Shown piece by piece: positions 33,988 through 45,718 of a DNA stretch of 64,000 nt. Source of the DNA: Diospyros lotus (lineage: Eukaryota > Streptophyta > Magnoliopsida > Ericales > Ebenaceae). A model generated the notes under the pieces. That model was not told where the DNA came from. It did not search any database and saw only the letters and a program-made list of their open reading frames with translations. Where the stretch lies: contig NC_068350.1 in the NCBI RefSeq assembly GCF_014633365.1, forward strand, positions 4,159,001 through 4,223,000, given 5' to 3'. Every line of letters starts with the position of its first letter. The stretch's first letter is position 1. Both the position numbers and the translations under genes were made by a program.

Positions 33988-34661
33988 TAGGGTAAAAACA
34001 TAAATGCACCTGCTACTTTATCATAAAAGTATTGTGGCATCTTGAATTTTCAAAATGTACAATTAGACATTTATACTTCAAAAAAAGTAAAACTATTAAA
34101 CATTTCAACAAAACAAGTGAGAACATTATTAGCGAGTGTGTAAAATATGACTATTGTTGTAGTGAGTTTATATATATAGGTATATATATTATAATTTATC
34201 AATTAGAGCAACAGTGAATTTAATTGTTTAGTGCAATGGTGGGTTTATAGGATCGATCGGAACAACAGTAAATTTATATGTAATTATATACACCTATATA
34301 TACATTACCTATAATTGATCCACTGCAATAGGAAATGACTATTGGGACAACGATAGGAATCGTATGACAATGGGCTCGACAGATTCAACGATAGGCTTGA
34401 CCGATTTTGATGTTCTGGATCAGCGAGAATGACAAGTTGGATGGTCCGCAGAATATAGGAAAATAATAGAAAAAAAAGAAACCTAAAACCCTCGCTCGTG
34501 CATTTCACTTACACCTTTTGCCCCTAATTATTGTTTGTTGAGATGCTTAATTGTTTCATTTTTTTGAAATACAAGTGTCTACCAAGACGTTTTGAAAATT
34601 CGAGATGGCACAATGCTATTTTTGGTAAAGTACAAGAGTGTATTTATGCTTTCACCCTAAA
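33988..34661. mobile_element. MITE with long inverted repeats (about 120 bp)
   Basis: From TAGGGTAAAAACATAAATGCACC rightwards and from the reversed TTAGGGTGAAAGCATAAATACAC leftwards, the two arms can be aligned for about 120 bp (for example TGGCATCTTGAATTTTCAAA against TGCCATCTCGAATTTTCAAA). The centre is AT-rich. Such long arms are seen in Mutator-like MITEs. A transcript would fold into a long hairpin. The target duplication is unclear because the flanks are A-rich. Confidence 0.7.
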
Positions 34662-35586
34662 AAATAAAAAGATAAAAAAAAAAACTTTTTAACTTATAAG
34701 TTGAACAAGTTTAACTTATAACTTTAAAAAAAAAAAAAAACTTGTTGAATTGGTTCAACAAGTTTGATTGATTAGCTGTTTTTAATCACCCAGTTAGATT
34801 GGATGACTATTTGTCGGTTAACTTAGTTTGATGAACAAACTTATTCAATTAATAGCACTTTTCTTATAAATCTGATCAGGACTTGGGCATTTGGGTAACT
34901 AGCTAGTCCACTTAATGGAATTCGAATTATGCTGTTTGAAGATGCAATGGTAGATCTATATATTTAATTTGTTGTGAAAATTTAAGAAATTGCTTAAATT
35001 AAGTAGTAACGGAAAAGGTGATCAAGATGAGGTTTATCAAACCAAACTTCTGTCACATATGTTTAAACTAATCATGAAAAATACTAAAATTTCAACTTAA
35101 TCAATATGATCCATGATGATGCTGGACCGATCATCAAGGTCTGTTTTGAACCAAGTACTTGCAAGAGCAGGGTTTTAATCTCCCGGGAGGACTCCAACAC
35201 TCAAGTCAGTAGAAGAAAATATTTGAAATAGAAAGTCACTCAGTAATCAGATATCTATATTTATAGAAATTAATCTCTATTTATAGATGGTGTAAAGTTT
35301 ACTCTAAAGAGATAAGATAACATTTGAAAGAAGACGTTGAAGAGAATCTCGGTTAACCAGGTCCCTCTCATTCAAGTCAAATCTGGGATGGAGATTCGGA
35401 GGACATGTGACGCTTCCTGAAATAGACACGTGGCGGTTGCGTACTAGCACGCGCGTCCCTAGATTGATAATCTTCGAGGATAATAAAGTAAATTTACCCT
35501 TAGTAAAATATTCCTCACCAATCTATTACTCAAATAAAAAAGTAGATCATTAATTTGAATATTCAAACAAAAGAGATGTGTACTTA
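34662..35586. other. Intergenic DNA with a possible LTR remnant
   Basis: AT-rich, with A-runs near 34670-34740. The part at about 35150-35460 (GGGAGGACTCCAACACTCAAGTCAG, then AATCTCTATTTATAGATGG and a GC-rich ACACGTGGCGGTTGCG) has the look of a plant gypsy LTR with a TATA box. No boundary or coding part could be fixed. Confidence 0.4.
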
Positions 35587-36382
35587 GGCCATCTCCAACC
35601 ACACTCCTTATCTTACTCTCTATTATATTATAAATAATTCACTCCATATTCTGATTTTGTCTAGAAAACTGTGCGTGCTCCAACCACACTCCCTATCTCA
35701 CTCCTTATCCCACTCCTTATCTCACTTATTTATTAAAAAATTTTAATTCTAATTATTTTACCTCACTTATAATTTTTATTACTACAAAATTTATTAGTTC
35801 TTAATATTGGAAAATAAATAAATAAAACAAAACAAAACAATGAATTAAATTTCATAACTTGCTTGCCAGTGTGCGTTGAACATGCCCAGAAAGAATAGAA
35901 TTTCTAAATAACTAAAAAATGATTAAAATAATACAACTCTCCTACTATGCGTTGAAGATGGCCCGGAAGAAAGAAAAAGCTGCTTCGTCTTCTCCGCTCG
36001 TTGCAGCTACTACGTCTTCTTCTCCTCACTCTGTCGATGGCTTTTTCTTCTCCGTGAACTACCGCTGCTACTTCTTCTTTCTTGCGCCACCACCGTCGCT
36101 CCTCATTACCACCGTTGTTGGTGACTTTCTCGGCTGCTACTACTCTTCTTCAAATCTGATATTCAACACAGATCATTGAGCTTCAAATTTGAGAAACAAA
36201 ATAGAGCCATTGAGAAATGTAGGAAGTAAAATATGGCTCCTCAACAGTAGGGAGGGATTTCAAGCTCCACAAAAATCTGAGGAGTGACTTGACAGGTAGG
36301 GAGCTACGTTGGAGCAAAAAATTTCTGAAATGCTCCCCAAATTTTGATTTAGGGAGGATGTTTCTTCCGGTTGGAGATAGTC
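35587..36382. mobile_element. MITE 'GGCCATCTCCAACC' with exon-like cargo
   Basis: The ends are GGCCATCTCCAACC and, reversed, GACTATCTCCAACC, flanked by TTA on both sides (35584-35586 and 36383-36385). This end sequence marks a MITE family common in plants. The arms repeat words such as CACTCCTTATC and GGAGC. The centre (35945-36175) is GC-richer, with an open frame reading MARKKEKAASSSPLVAATTS, probably captured DNA and not a working gene. Confidence 0.75.
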
Positions 36383-36797
36383 TTACATCTTTATCAACAA
36401 GCTTTGCTTCCTCCAGTAAGTAAAAAATCAAATATTGATAATTCCAAATCATAGATAACACATTTGTAATTTAAGTTTTAAAGTTAAGTTCTTGAATCAT
36501 CCAAAAACCTCCTATATAGTACCATCTTCTCTCGTCCAACACTTTCATAGTTGACATTCTGGGAAAGATGAAGTACGTAGTTGGTGTTCTTGTTCTCATT
36601 TCTCTCATCCATGGAGGCTCCTGCCAGTTCGACAACACCCGGAAGGTTATTCATCCCTTTGCATATACGTTTTCTTCATTGAGATATATCAGTTTAATTA
36701 ATGAATATTTTTAATTAATTTTAGCTTTTTTTTTTAGATTAATAAGCATTATCACTCGCGTTACTGCCGAACCCGCCACAAGGTCATCACGAGGGAG

Positions 36798-37243
36798 TAA
36801 GGTTGGCAATGATTCGATTTGATTTCAGTTTTTGCCAAAACCATAACCAAACCAAACTTAAATTAATAAAACCAAAATCAAACCATTAATTACCCATTTA
36901 GTTTTAAAAATTTAAAACCATAACCAAACTATTCGGTTTCGGTTCGGTTTAACTATGGTTTTTTTAGTTTAATCCATACCAACAAACAAAGACAAATAAC
37001 ATTCACAAAGACAACAATTGTAGCTAATTTTATATGTTATATATATATTCGGTTCGGTTACCCACCATTCAGTTCAGATTTCGGTTTGATTTTAGTGAAA
37101 ACCATAACCAAATTATACCCATTGAAACAGTGTTCGGTTTTTTCCCAAACCAAACCATTATCCAGTCAAATGGTTTTTAATCGCGTTGACCGGTTCGATT
37201 TCAGTTCAATTCCTCACGGTTTCAGTTGCAATTGTCATCTCTA
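36798..37243. mobile_element. Non-autonomous hAT element in intron 1 of SBT pseudogene 1
   Basis: The ends are TAAGGTTGGCAAT and, reversed, TAGAGATGACAAT. The 8 bp flanks CGAGGGAG (36790-36797) and CGAGAGAG (37244-37251) differ at one base. The arms carry TTCGGTTCGGTT/AACCAAACC words, like those of the hAT element at 24139. Length 446 bp, no transposase. Confidence 0.7.
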
Positions 37244-37425
37244 CGAGAGAGGTAAATCAGGGATATGCCTGGATGATCGAATTTTTTTTTTTTTAAACTG
37301 CGCTCACTGACACTTACCAAGGACCACTTCCAAAAAAATACAAATTTTACTTTCCCTAAAAATCGATCCCACATTAATAATCTCCAACGTGACTTTACAA
37401 CCCCTCCTTTGCCACTCATGCCCTG

Positions 37426-37563
37426 GGGGCTAATTAATTTTAACGTTTGATCTCTTTGCAGCACTATATTGTGTACATGGGCATACACTCTTTGGCTAAT
37501 TAATTTTAACGTTTGATCTCTTTGCAGCACTATATTGTGTACATGGGCAAACACTCTTTGCCC
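37426..37563 (+). repeat. 69 bp tandem duplication across intron 1/exon 2 of SBT pseudogene 1
   Basis: The unit, from GGCTAATTAATTTTAACG through the acceptor TTTGCAG to CACTATATTGTGTACATGGGC and ACTCTTTG, occurs twice in a row with almost no difference (one T/A change). It creates a second acceptor and a second copy of the HYIVYMG codons. Only the downstream copy runs on into the rest of exon 2. Confidence 0.8.
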
Positions 37564-38432
37564 GACCAAGAAGCTGTAGTTTCTTCTAACCATGATCTTC
37601 TGGCTCCTGTTTTTGACAAGTAAGGCTATAAATATACACATATGCATCTCAACCCTAGAAATGAAGGAGAAGAACAAAGAAGGGTGAAATGCATGGTTTT
37701 GTCTCTGTTATTCTAATCATATTTTTTTTTCTTTAATTTTGATCAGTGCCTATGAGGCTAGACAAGCGGTAGTCCACCACTATCATTGGAGTTTCAGAGG
37801 CTTCTCTGCCATGTTAACGCCAGATCAAGCGGATTTAATTGCTGGTAAGTGCAATGATACGACAACAACATTAACTCATGAATTGAACTATTAAAGTTTC
37901 GTGTCCTTAAATTCTATGTTCTAATTATTTTTGATTTGCAGAAAGTGAGTCGGTCATTTCAGTTTTCGAGAGCAAACTCTATAAACTTCAAACCACACGA
38001 TCATGGAAGTTCTTGAATGCTACTGGTGACAGGACGTAGCGTGTTCAAACATGCCTCCACTGTTGAAAATCATGATGTGATTATTGGCCATTTTGACACT
38101 TGTAAGCATACATCCAAAGAATGATTTTGTCTCCCCAAGTTGATGTTATTGTGTACTCCTTATGGGTATTTTCTCATCTAGCAAAAGAAAATACAAATTA
38201 CAAAATTCCGCACTTGAGAACATTATTGAATCAATTAAAAATACCAAAAATCATGTAACAATATTGAATGCATTGCTCTTCATCTCTCATGAGTTTGGCC
38301 TGAGGCCTGAGTTTTAGCGACCAAGAATTAGGTCTCTTGCCATAGAGATTTAAGGGCATTTGTCAAACTGGAGAGGGAATTTTCGAGCGCTCGTCTAGCC
38401 ATATACAAGGTTCGTTGGTCCTACGGCTACAG

Positions 38433-38581
38433 TCAGGGGCAGATGCAGAGAGGCCTGGGATTGGACCATGTCTGAGTTTTTATATATTTATATATATATA
38501 TATATATATATATTATTTAGTATATATATTTTTACTGTTTAGTTGGGGCTAGCACAGGCTCCCCCTTTACATCTGCCATTG
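38433..38581. mobile_element. Short MITE (149 bp)
   Basis: The ends are CAGGGGCAGATGCAGAG and, reversed, CCAATGGCAGATGTAAAG. Flanks GGCTACAGT and GGCTGCAAT agree at seven of nine positions, which suggests a 9 bp target duplication (Mutator-like). The centre is (TA)n. Confidence 0.5.
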
Positions 38582-38735
38582 GCTGCAATGGCGCTGACTT
38601 TCTCAAAGCTTTTGACGCCACAACAAAACTCTCGTTCTCATAAAAAATTTGTGAGAGAGTCATTAATTAGATAATATAGAACAATTCCTATCAACATCGA
38701 GCAAAAGAAATTATATCACAAGATATTTCTGCTTA

Positions 38736-39253
38736 GTTTGGCTATGAGGTTTGACAGCTTATAAGCTATTTATTTAGCTTATAAGTTGTCAAATGTTTTG
38801 CAACTACATGTTTGACAAACTCAAATAGCTTAAAAGTTATATAGTTTAAATGCTATTTTAATAGTTTTTTAAGAAACTACTCTTCCTTGGCTTTTGCAAA
38901 AAACTACTAAAATAAAAGTTGAGTTGACCATTGAAATTACCTATTTACCCTCAACTAAAACATCAATTTTCAACCTATATTTTTCTTCTTCAACCCTCTG
39001 CAACCAACTTCTGTTCGCCACTATTGCTCATCGTTCGTCCCCATCCGCCTTGCCATCGCCCCAACCATTGTCCCCATTGTTACCTTTAGCTCCTCCGTCG
39101 TCGTTGGCTGCTATCTCCAGCTCCACTGTCGCTAGTAACTGCTATCTCAAACCCATCCCCGTTCCTGTCGATCGCAACCTCAATCGTCACCTGCACCTTC
39201 ATCGTCAGCTCCATCCTTGGTGGCTGCGCCAATCACTGCCTGCTCTCACTATG

Positions 39254-39287
<34 letters not shown>

Positions 39288-39616
39288 AGTGATATTAATC
39301 TAATGATAATATATTATAAGGAAAAAAATAAAAAGTGTATATATAGTGTATTAATATATTTTTTAATAATTATGTATAATTTATTAATATTTAATGATAA
39401 AATTTTACATCATTTAACAACATGTCTATTTTTGTTTTTTTATCAAGTTATAATAACTTATCAGTTCTTTCAAACCAAACACATAATTATTAATTGATAG
39501 CTTAAAAATACATTTATCCAAACACATTATCAATTTAAATATTACTCAACTTAAACATTATAACCAGTTTAAACATTATCCACTTTAAAAGTTTTAAAGA
39601 AAAACGCATAGCCAAA
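38736..39616. mobile_element. MITE 'TTTGGCTATG' with exon-like cargo
   Basis: The ends are GTTTGGCTATGAGG and, reversed, TTTGGCTATGCG, with TTAG on each side (38733-38736 and 39617-39620). Words GCTTATAAG and AACTTATAAG fill the arms. The centre (38960-39250) is GC-richer and C-rich, open for about 100 codons in one frame without resemblance to a known protein. A (TA)n tract lies at 39250-39288. Confidence 0.6.
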
Positions 39617-39896
39617 TTAGTCCTTCATAACCATTGAGCATCTTTCTAGAATCCTCACTTAGACCCCAGATTTTTTGAAAATTATCACCTATGTCCCCTC
39701 TTTAATAATAATGTTAATACCCCAAAATTTTTAGGAATTTGAATTAATTATTTTATTCATGGATGCTCTTGCAAGATCGACAACACCCACAAGGTTTCAT
39801 ATCTCTCAAACAGATCTCTTGAATATGCTTTTGTTCATTGAGGTTTATGACTTATGAGTTTAATTATTAATTAATAACTTGTGTAATCTATATCTA

Positions 39897-42800
39897 TATA
39901 TATATTATAACAAAACAGCCGTCAAAATTTTTTCCGCCCATTTCCAGTTACTATTTTGATATTTTATTATATTTTTTAATTTTTTTTATTTACCCAAAAT
40001 AGAATTTTTATAGATCATTAATTAAGTCTAGATTTGTAAAAAACGTGTAGTTCTTGAAATACGTAAATAGTTTTTTTTATGGTTGAATAGTATTTGGAGA
40101 ATGTGTAAGCGTGCTGGTATATGAAGAGACAAGATCTAATTTATATTATTAATTTTTAAATATTAACATAAAATTTTAATTGAAATAAATTACAAAAAAA
40201 TGAGACTTTTTTAAATCGGGAGAAATCTTGAGATATCAAGTAATACAGTCGAATATCGACGGCCAAGTAAATTTTTTATTTTATTTTTATTTTATATATA
40301 ATTTAATTAATTTAAATTTATTTTTTATAATTTTAAATGTCATAATTTTATATATAACTTAAATGTTATAATTTTATTTTTTAACTTTATTTTTTTATTA
40401 CTTTCTTAAAAATGTGACATGTCTTAAATGTAATAATTGATTGCTAGAGGGAATATGTAAAGTCATGTATGAATAATCAATTTTAAAATTTTGATTATTA
40501 TTATTTATATAATTAATTGATTATTTAAATTATCTTTATTTTATATATAGTTTAATTATTTTAAAATTATTTTTTATAATTTTAAATGTTATAATTTTAT
40601 ATATAACTTAAATGTTATAATTTTATTTTTTAACTTTATTTTTATTTGTTGTTTTCTTAAAAAATGTGACATGTCTTAAATGTGGTAATTGATTGCTAGG
40701 AGAAATATGTAAAGTCGTGTATGTATAATCAATTTTGAAAATTTGATTATTATTATTTATATAATTAATTAATTATTTAAATTATCTTTATTTTATGTAG
40801 TTTAATTAATTTAAATTTATTTTCTTATAATTTTAAATGTTATAATTTTATATGTAACTTAAATATTATAATTTTATTTTTTTTGTTGCTTTCTTAAAAA
40901 TTTGATCTATCTTAAATGTAGTAATTAATTATCAGGAGAAATATGTAAAGTCATATATGGATAATTAGTTTTGAAAATTTGATTATTATCATTTATATAA
41001 TTAATTGATTATTTAAATTATTCTTATTTTATATAAGTTTAATTATTTTAAATTTATTTTTTATATTTTTAAATGTTATAATTTTATATATAGCTTAAAT
41101 GTTATAATTTTTTTTTTTTGTTTTCTTAAAAATGTGACATGTCTTAAATGTGGTAATTGATTGTTAGGAGAAATATGTAAAGTCATGTATGTATAATAAA
41201 TTTTGAAAATTTGATTATTATCATTTATATAATTAATTAATTATTTAAATTATCTTTATTTTATGTAGTTTAATTAATTTAAATTTATTTTCTTATAATT
41301 TTAAATGTTATAATTTTATATATAACTTAAATATTATAATTTTATTTTTTAACTTTATTTTTTTTGTTGCGTTCTTAAAAATTTGATCTGTCTTAAATGT
41401 GGCAATTGATTGTCAGGAGAAATGTGTAAAGTCATATATGGATAATCAATTTTGAAATTTTGATTATTATCATTTATATAATTAATTGATTATTTAAATT
41501 ATTCTTATTTTATATATAGTTTAATTAATTTAAATTTATTTTTTATATTTTTAAATATTATGATTTTATATATAATTTAAATATTATAATTTTACTTTTT
41601 TAACTTTATTTTTTTTATTACTTTCTTAAAATTTGACCTGTCTTAAATGTGGTAATTGTTTGTTCAGGAGAAACATGTAAAGTCATGGATAATCAATTTT
41701 AAAAATTTGATTATTATCATTTATAATTAATTGATTATTTAAATTATCTTTATTTTATATATAGTTTAATTAATTTAAATTTATTTTCTTATAATTTTAA
41801 ATATTATAATTTTAAATATAACTTAAATGTTATAATTTTATTTTTTTACTTCTTTAAAAATTTGACCTATCTTAAATGTGGTAATTAATTATTAGGAGAA
41901 ATATATAAAGTCATAATCAATTTTGAAATTTTGATTATTATTATTTCTATAATTAATTGATTATTTAAATTATCTTTATTTTATATACAATTTAATTAAT
42001 TTAAATTTATTTTTTATAATTTTAAATGTCATAATTTTATTTTTCAACTTAATTGATTATTTTTATTTATTTAATTCTCCTTTTTTCCATTGGTCTACTC
42101 TAAAGATGTGCTATATGTTGGACTTGGGAAAATTAAATACAAATTAAATTTGTGTTTTGAAAATTATGTTAAGTAAGATTCGGATTGTGTGGCAGAGCGT
42201 GGGAAAAAAAAGAAAACTTAATGATGACATGTGATTTGATAAATTGAGAGAAATAAGAGAATTTGAAAGAAGAAAAAATAATAAAAAAAAAACAAATGTC
42301 TCTCTCTTTTTTTCCTCTTCGTTCCGTTCAACACTTCCATTTCCTCTCTTCTCCTTTCTCAATTCTTTTTCTTAAATTTTCTCTTCTTCTTTATTTTTAT
42401 TTAGTAAATTTTAACCGTATTTTTCTATCCAGTTTGCTCTTCTGGTGTAACATAATATTACTATTTTGTTAAGTGAGTAATATGAATGCAACTAGAAAAA
42501 ATTAGACCTTGAGGATTCGTGTGGTACGCACATATGAGACAAATACACGTGAAAATTAAAAAAAAAAAAATATCTACCCTTAAATGCATATTTTAGAATA
42601 AAGAGGTTGGTTATCGTTTATTATTTTTTCCTGTTATCGTGTAATTTTTGTATTTTTTTACGCATTGCTTATTGTATTACATGTTAATTTAGGTTTATTT
42701 TTTACATGGTTTCGGGATAAAGTTATGTGTTTTTTATTGTTCGTCTACCCTTCAATGTATATAAGGAAATCTTTTCAAATTTGTAATCCTTTTATTGTAT

Positions 42801-42945
42801 TTTCATGATTGTAACACGATTATTTTGTTTATTTTTTACTTTTTTATTGTGATTTTTATTTATTGTAACTACTAAATTATATAACTTTTGCTTTAACGAT
42901 TTTTTTTTTTAACGATATCCATGCATCACATGGGTGATCAACTAG
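39897..42945 (+). mobile_element. Non-autonomous Helitron with internal tandem array
   Basis: The 5' end reads TCTATATCTATATATA. The 3' end shows a 5 bp-stem hairpin (CCATG 42919-42923, loop CATCA, CATGG 42929-42933), then eight bases and CTAG (42942-42945). The element sits between A (39896) and T (42946), as Helitrons do, with no target duplication. It encodes no Rep/helicase. Most of the interior is a tandem array. It lies in what was intron 1 of SBT pseudogene 2. Confidence 0.65.
40260..42060 (+). repeat. Tandem array of about 240 bp units inside the Helitron
   Basis: At least seven units. The landmark ATGTGACATGTCTTAAATGTGG (or ATTTGATCTGTCTTAAATGT) recurs at about 40409, 40655, 40891, 41126, 41374, 41625 and 41851, spacing 226-251 bp. 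Each unit continues with GGAGAAATATGTAAAGTC and an AT-rich part with TTTGATTATTATTATTTATATAATTAATTGATT. The units alternate between a TGTGACATG and a TTTGATCT variant, hinting at a two-unit higher-order pattern. Confidence 0.85.
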
Positions 42946-43494
42946 TAATAATTAACTTGGAAATGCTTTATGTTTCATGCATGGTTTTGTGTCTCCGTGT
43001 ATTGATTATCGTTATTCGTTTTGGAATTGTACGTTCTAATTATTCTTCATGATTTGAAGAAAGAGAATCGATTGTTTATGTTTTTTGAGGTCGAAACAGT
43101 ACGAGCTTCAGACCACACGATCATGGAAGTTCTTGAACGCAACCGGTGATAGCAGTGTATTCAACCATGTCTCCACCCTTCAAAATCATGATGTGATTAT
43201 TGGCCATTTTGATAGCGGTAATATTATTAACATTACAATTTTTTTTCATGTTGGGTACACTAACCCATAGAAGGCATGGTTATATGGGAAATCAAATTTG
43301 AGTCTTTTATCAGGCAAATTAACTCTCATGCGATTTGCATCATCACCCTGGTGATACTAATGTACAGTTCTTCATCTCGTAGGAGTTTGGCCGGAGGCGC
43401 CGAGTTTCAGCCCGGAAGGACTAGGTCCGGTGCCGGAGAGATTTAAGGGCATATGTCAAACTGGAGATAAGTTTTCACCCTATAGCTGCAACAG

Positions 43495-44600
43495 GTGAAC
43501 ATATATTATATATTACATAAATAAACGTAAAATGACAGGAAAAAGTGGAATTTTCATTTTTCCATCATTAAAATCATATCATCATTTTTAACCCTTTTCC
43601 TGAAAAAAAAAATAATAATAATTCCTCTAACTATTTTACCAATTTTGACTCTGCTAACTAATTTTATAAATCTCATATTTTATTTAAATATTTTGACCTT
43701 GGCACATTGCGTGTTAGGTATATTCTTTAAAAAAAATGTAGGTATAAAGTGTAATTAGTTTATTTAGAGTAAGTATAGAGTGTAATTAATTTATTTGAGA
43801 ACTAAAATATTTTTTTCAGAAAAAAAATTAAATATGTGTCCATTTATTTTTAGTTAATTTTTAATTCTTGTCATTTTATGTAAGAAACTAATTGGTGCTC
43901 GCTATTGTTGGGTTAGATTTCCCTCATTGTTGAGAAATTCAGATTTTTATTTTTATCTACGCAATTGTGATCGAACAGTCAATCAAATGGTCGTTTATGT
44001 TCCGATTCAACTGAAAGTTTGAAAGTATGCTTGAAATTCCTTGTTCTAGGAACTGTACAGTAGAGATTTGATTTGGTGGTCAGGATTCTTGAGAAACGAG
44101 CCATTTTCATTCTAGTTTGTGGTTTGGCTTAGATTTTTGTTTTTGATTGCGTAGCGGTGATCAAACAGGCGATCGGACAGTCTATTATAGTTTGATTGAG
44201 GTGAAATTTGGAGAGTATATTTTGGACTCGTGGTTCTAAAATCTAGACAGTGGAGATCTATTTTGGAGGTCGAGATCCTTGGGAATTGAGTCATCTTCGT
44301 ATTATCTCTTAGTTCTATCTGTTATTCATTATCTCTTTAATTATTTTATTAATTTGAGATAAGATTTATTCTGTTTTGTCTCTTGTTTCTTGTGATTATT
44401 GAGAGGTTTTTGTAATTCAAATTTAGTGATATTAGTAAAACTTTTTGATAGACTTTGATTTCGTAGTTTTTATTCCTCACATTAAAAGAGTTTTTTTATG
44501 TAAATTAGTTATTCCTTTACTTTTATGATTGCATTTGTTATTTGACTAGTTATTTTGTTTCCTTACAAATTTCTATAAAAAGAAATTTGATGTATTAATC
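43495..44600. other. Intron region of SBT pseudogene 2 with a diverged direct repeat
   Basis: AT-rich. Positions of about 43945-44115 and 44130-44300 are two diverged copies of one unit of about 180 bp, both running from TTTTTATCTACG/TTTTTGATTGCG through CAGTAGAGAT/CAGTGGAGAT to ACGAGCCATTTTC/TTGAGTCATCTTC. Not recognised. Confidence 0.5.
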
Positions 44601-44835
44601 CCAACAACTACTACTACCGAGGATTCGAACAAGAACAGGGCCCTTTAGAATCCTTTGGACGTCTCTTTTTCCTATCATCGTGCGACGACTTCGGCCACGG
44701 CACCTACACAGACTCCACGGCGACCGGTGCAGCGGTGGAGTATGACTTCGGGCCGACAAGAGGCGGGAGGCAAATCGCTCGTGGCGACGCTCCCAATGCT
44801 CGGATAGCATTGTATAAGGTTTGCTGGTTCAACAA

Positions 44836-45709
44836 GTGACTCGCGTCACTACCTATGGTAGAGCCAAAAACATTATTATGTCATCTACACATTTAATATA
44901 GTCTAAATAAATGTACAAGTGTACCTAAACATCTTTTTTTAGTTTTAAAATAAATAAAAATAACAACATAAAATCAGGATTCTTTAGTAACAGAGGAGGC
45001 AAAACAAATTAAAAGCCTAAATATGCTAAGTTTGTAGTTGGTACCGAGCTCTGAAACACAAAAAATAGCTTGAAAACATTATTTTGACATTTCTAAACTG
45101 TTTCCTATTTTGAAAATGAAAAAAACGGCTTAAAACGTTTTTCGAATCTTTTTTGTAATTTGTGAAATATTTTAAGGCTATTTTACAAATTATATAAAAT
45201 GGTTGGAAATGTATTTCCGACAACGAGAGACAACGGAGATGGAGGATATAACAATAAAAGGAAGAGTGTGTAGCGATGGCGAGAGACAATGGAGAGGGAG
45301 GATAGAACTGTGAGAGGCGAGCCTATGAGAGCGAGAGACGAGACACGAGACAGCGACCAGTGATAAAGTCGATGGCGAGAAGCAAAATGACCACAAGAGG
45401 ATCTGTAGCGAGAGGCGAGACGAGGGGGAGAGGAATGTATATATTTATATTATTATTATATTTTATATTTATAATAATATAAATCAATCATTTATCTAAA
45501 TATCTGATATGTATGTATATATGTTAAATAATATATTTATAAAATTATATTTATAAAAAAAATTCTATTTTTTTTAAGTTTATACTTTACCATGTGTTTC
45601 TGTTTTTTACTCTTTTTTTAAAAAAAAAATACCATTGTCCCATTTTCGTTTTGTATAAAAAATATTTCTCAAATCTGTCTATGAACCCATTTTTTATATC
45701 TGTCTCCAT
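44836..45709. other. Intergenic DNA, nothing recognised as a gene
   Basis: AT-rich, with a GC-richer patch at 45215-45440 built of GAGAGGCGAGAC-like words. That patch may be the cargo of another old MITE, but no ends could be found. Confidence 0.5.
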
Positions 45710-45718
45710 ACAACCTAG

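Larger units (their letters stand above)
36568..38400 (+). pseudogene. Subtilisin-like protease (SBT) pseudogene 1
   Basis: Exon 1 (36568-36645) encodes a signal peptide (MKYVVGVLVLISLIHGGSCQ). Exon 2 (37528-37619) starts the I9 propeptide with HYIVYMGKHSLPDQEAV. Exon 3 (37747-37844) continues with VVHHYHWSFRGFSAMLTPDQ. Exon 4 (37942-38101) reads TTRSWKFLNATGD and then IIGHFDT, around the catalytic Asp. Breaks: a 7 bp insertion near 38033-38039 in exon 4 brings a frameshift and stop; exon 5 remnants (38293-38380, from GVWPEA to KGICQTG) contain stops and have lost the acceptor. The His, Asn and Ser parts of the catalytic site are absent. Intron 1 holds a hAT-type MITE and a 69 bp tandem duplication that also copies the start of exon 2. 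Confidence 0.85.
39757..44835 (+). pseudogene. Subtilisin-like protease (SBT) pseudogene 2, with Helitron
   Basis: The remnant of exon 1 (39757-39793, similar to the end of exon 1 in copy 1) is followed by the Helitron at 39897-42945. The I9 exons are missing. Exon 4 (about 43087-43217) reads QTTRSWKFLNATGDSSVFNH and IIGHFDSG, with the catalytic Asp. Exon 5 (43383-43494) reads GVWPEAPSFSPEGLGPVPER and then FKGICQTGDKFSPYS. A later exon (about 44605-44835) reads YYYRGFEQEQGPLESFGRLF, then FGHGTYTDSTATGAA with the catalytic His but Tyr in place of the second conserved His, then APNARIALYKVCWFNK. Nothing of the Asn and Ser regions follows. Exons 4 and 5 are better kept than in copy 1. It is a truncated duplicate, not a working protease. 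Confidence 0.8.

Noticed and set aside
40260..42060. CRISPR-like or centromeric satellite array
   Set aside because: Regular 240 bp units without short repeat-spacer structure, inside proposed Helitron ends; plant nuclear DNA excludes CRISPR and the array is short.
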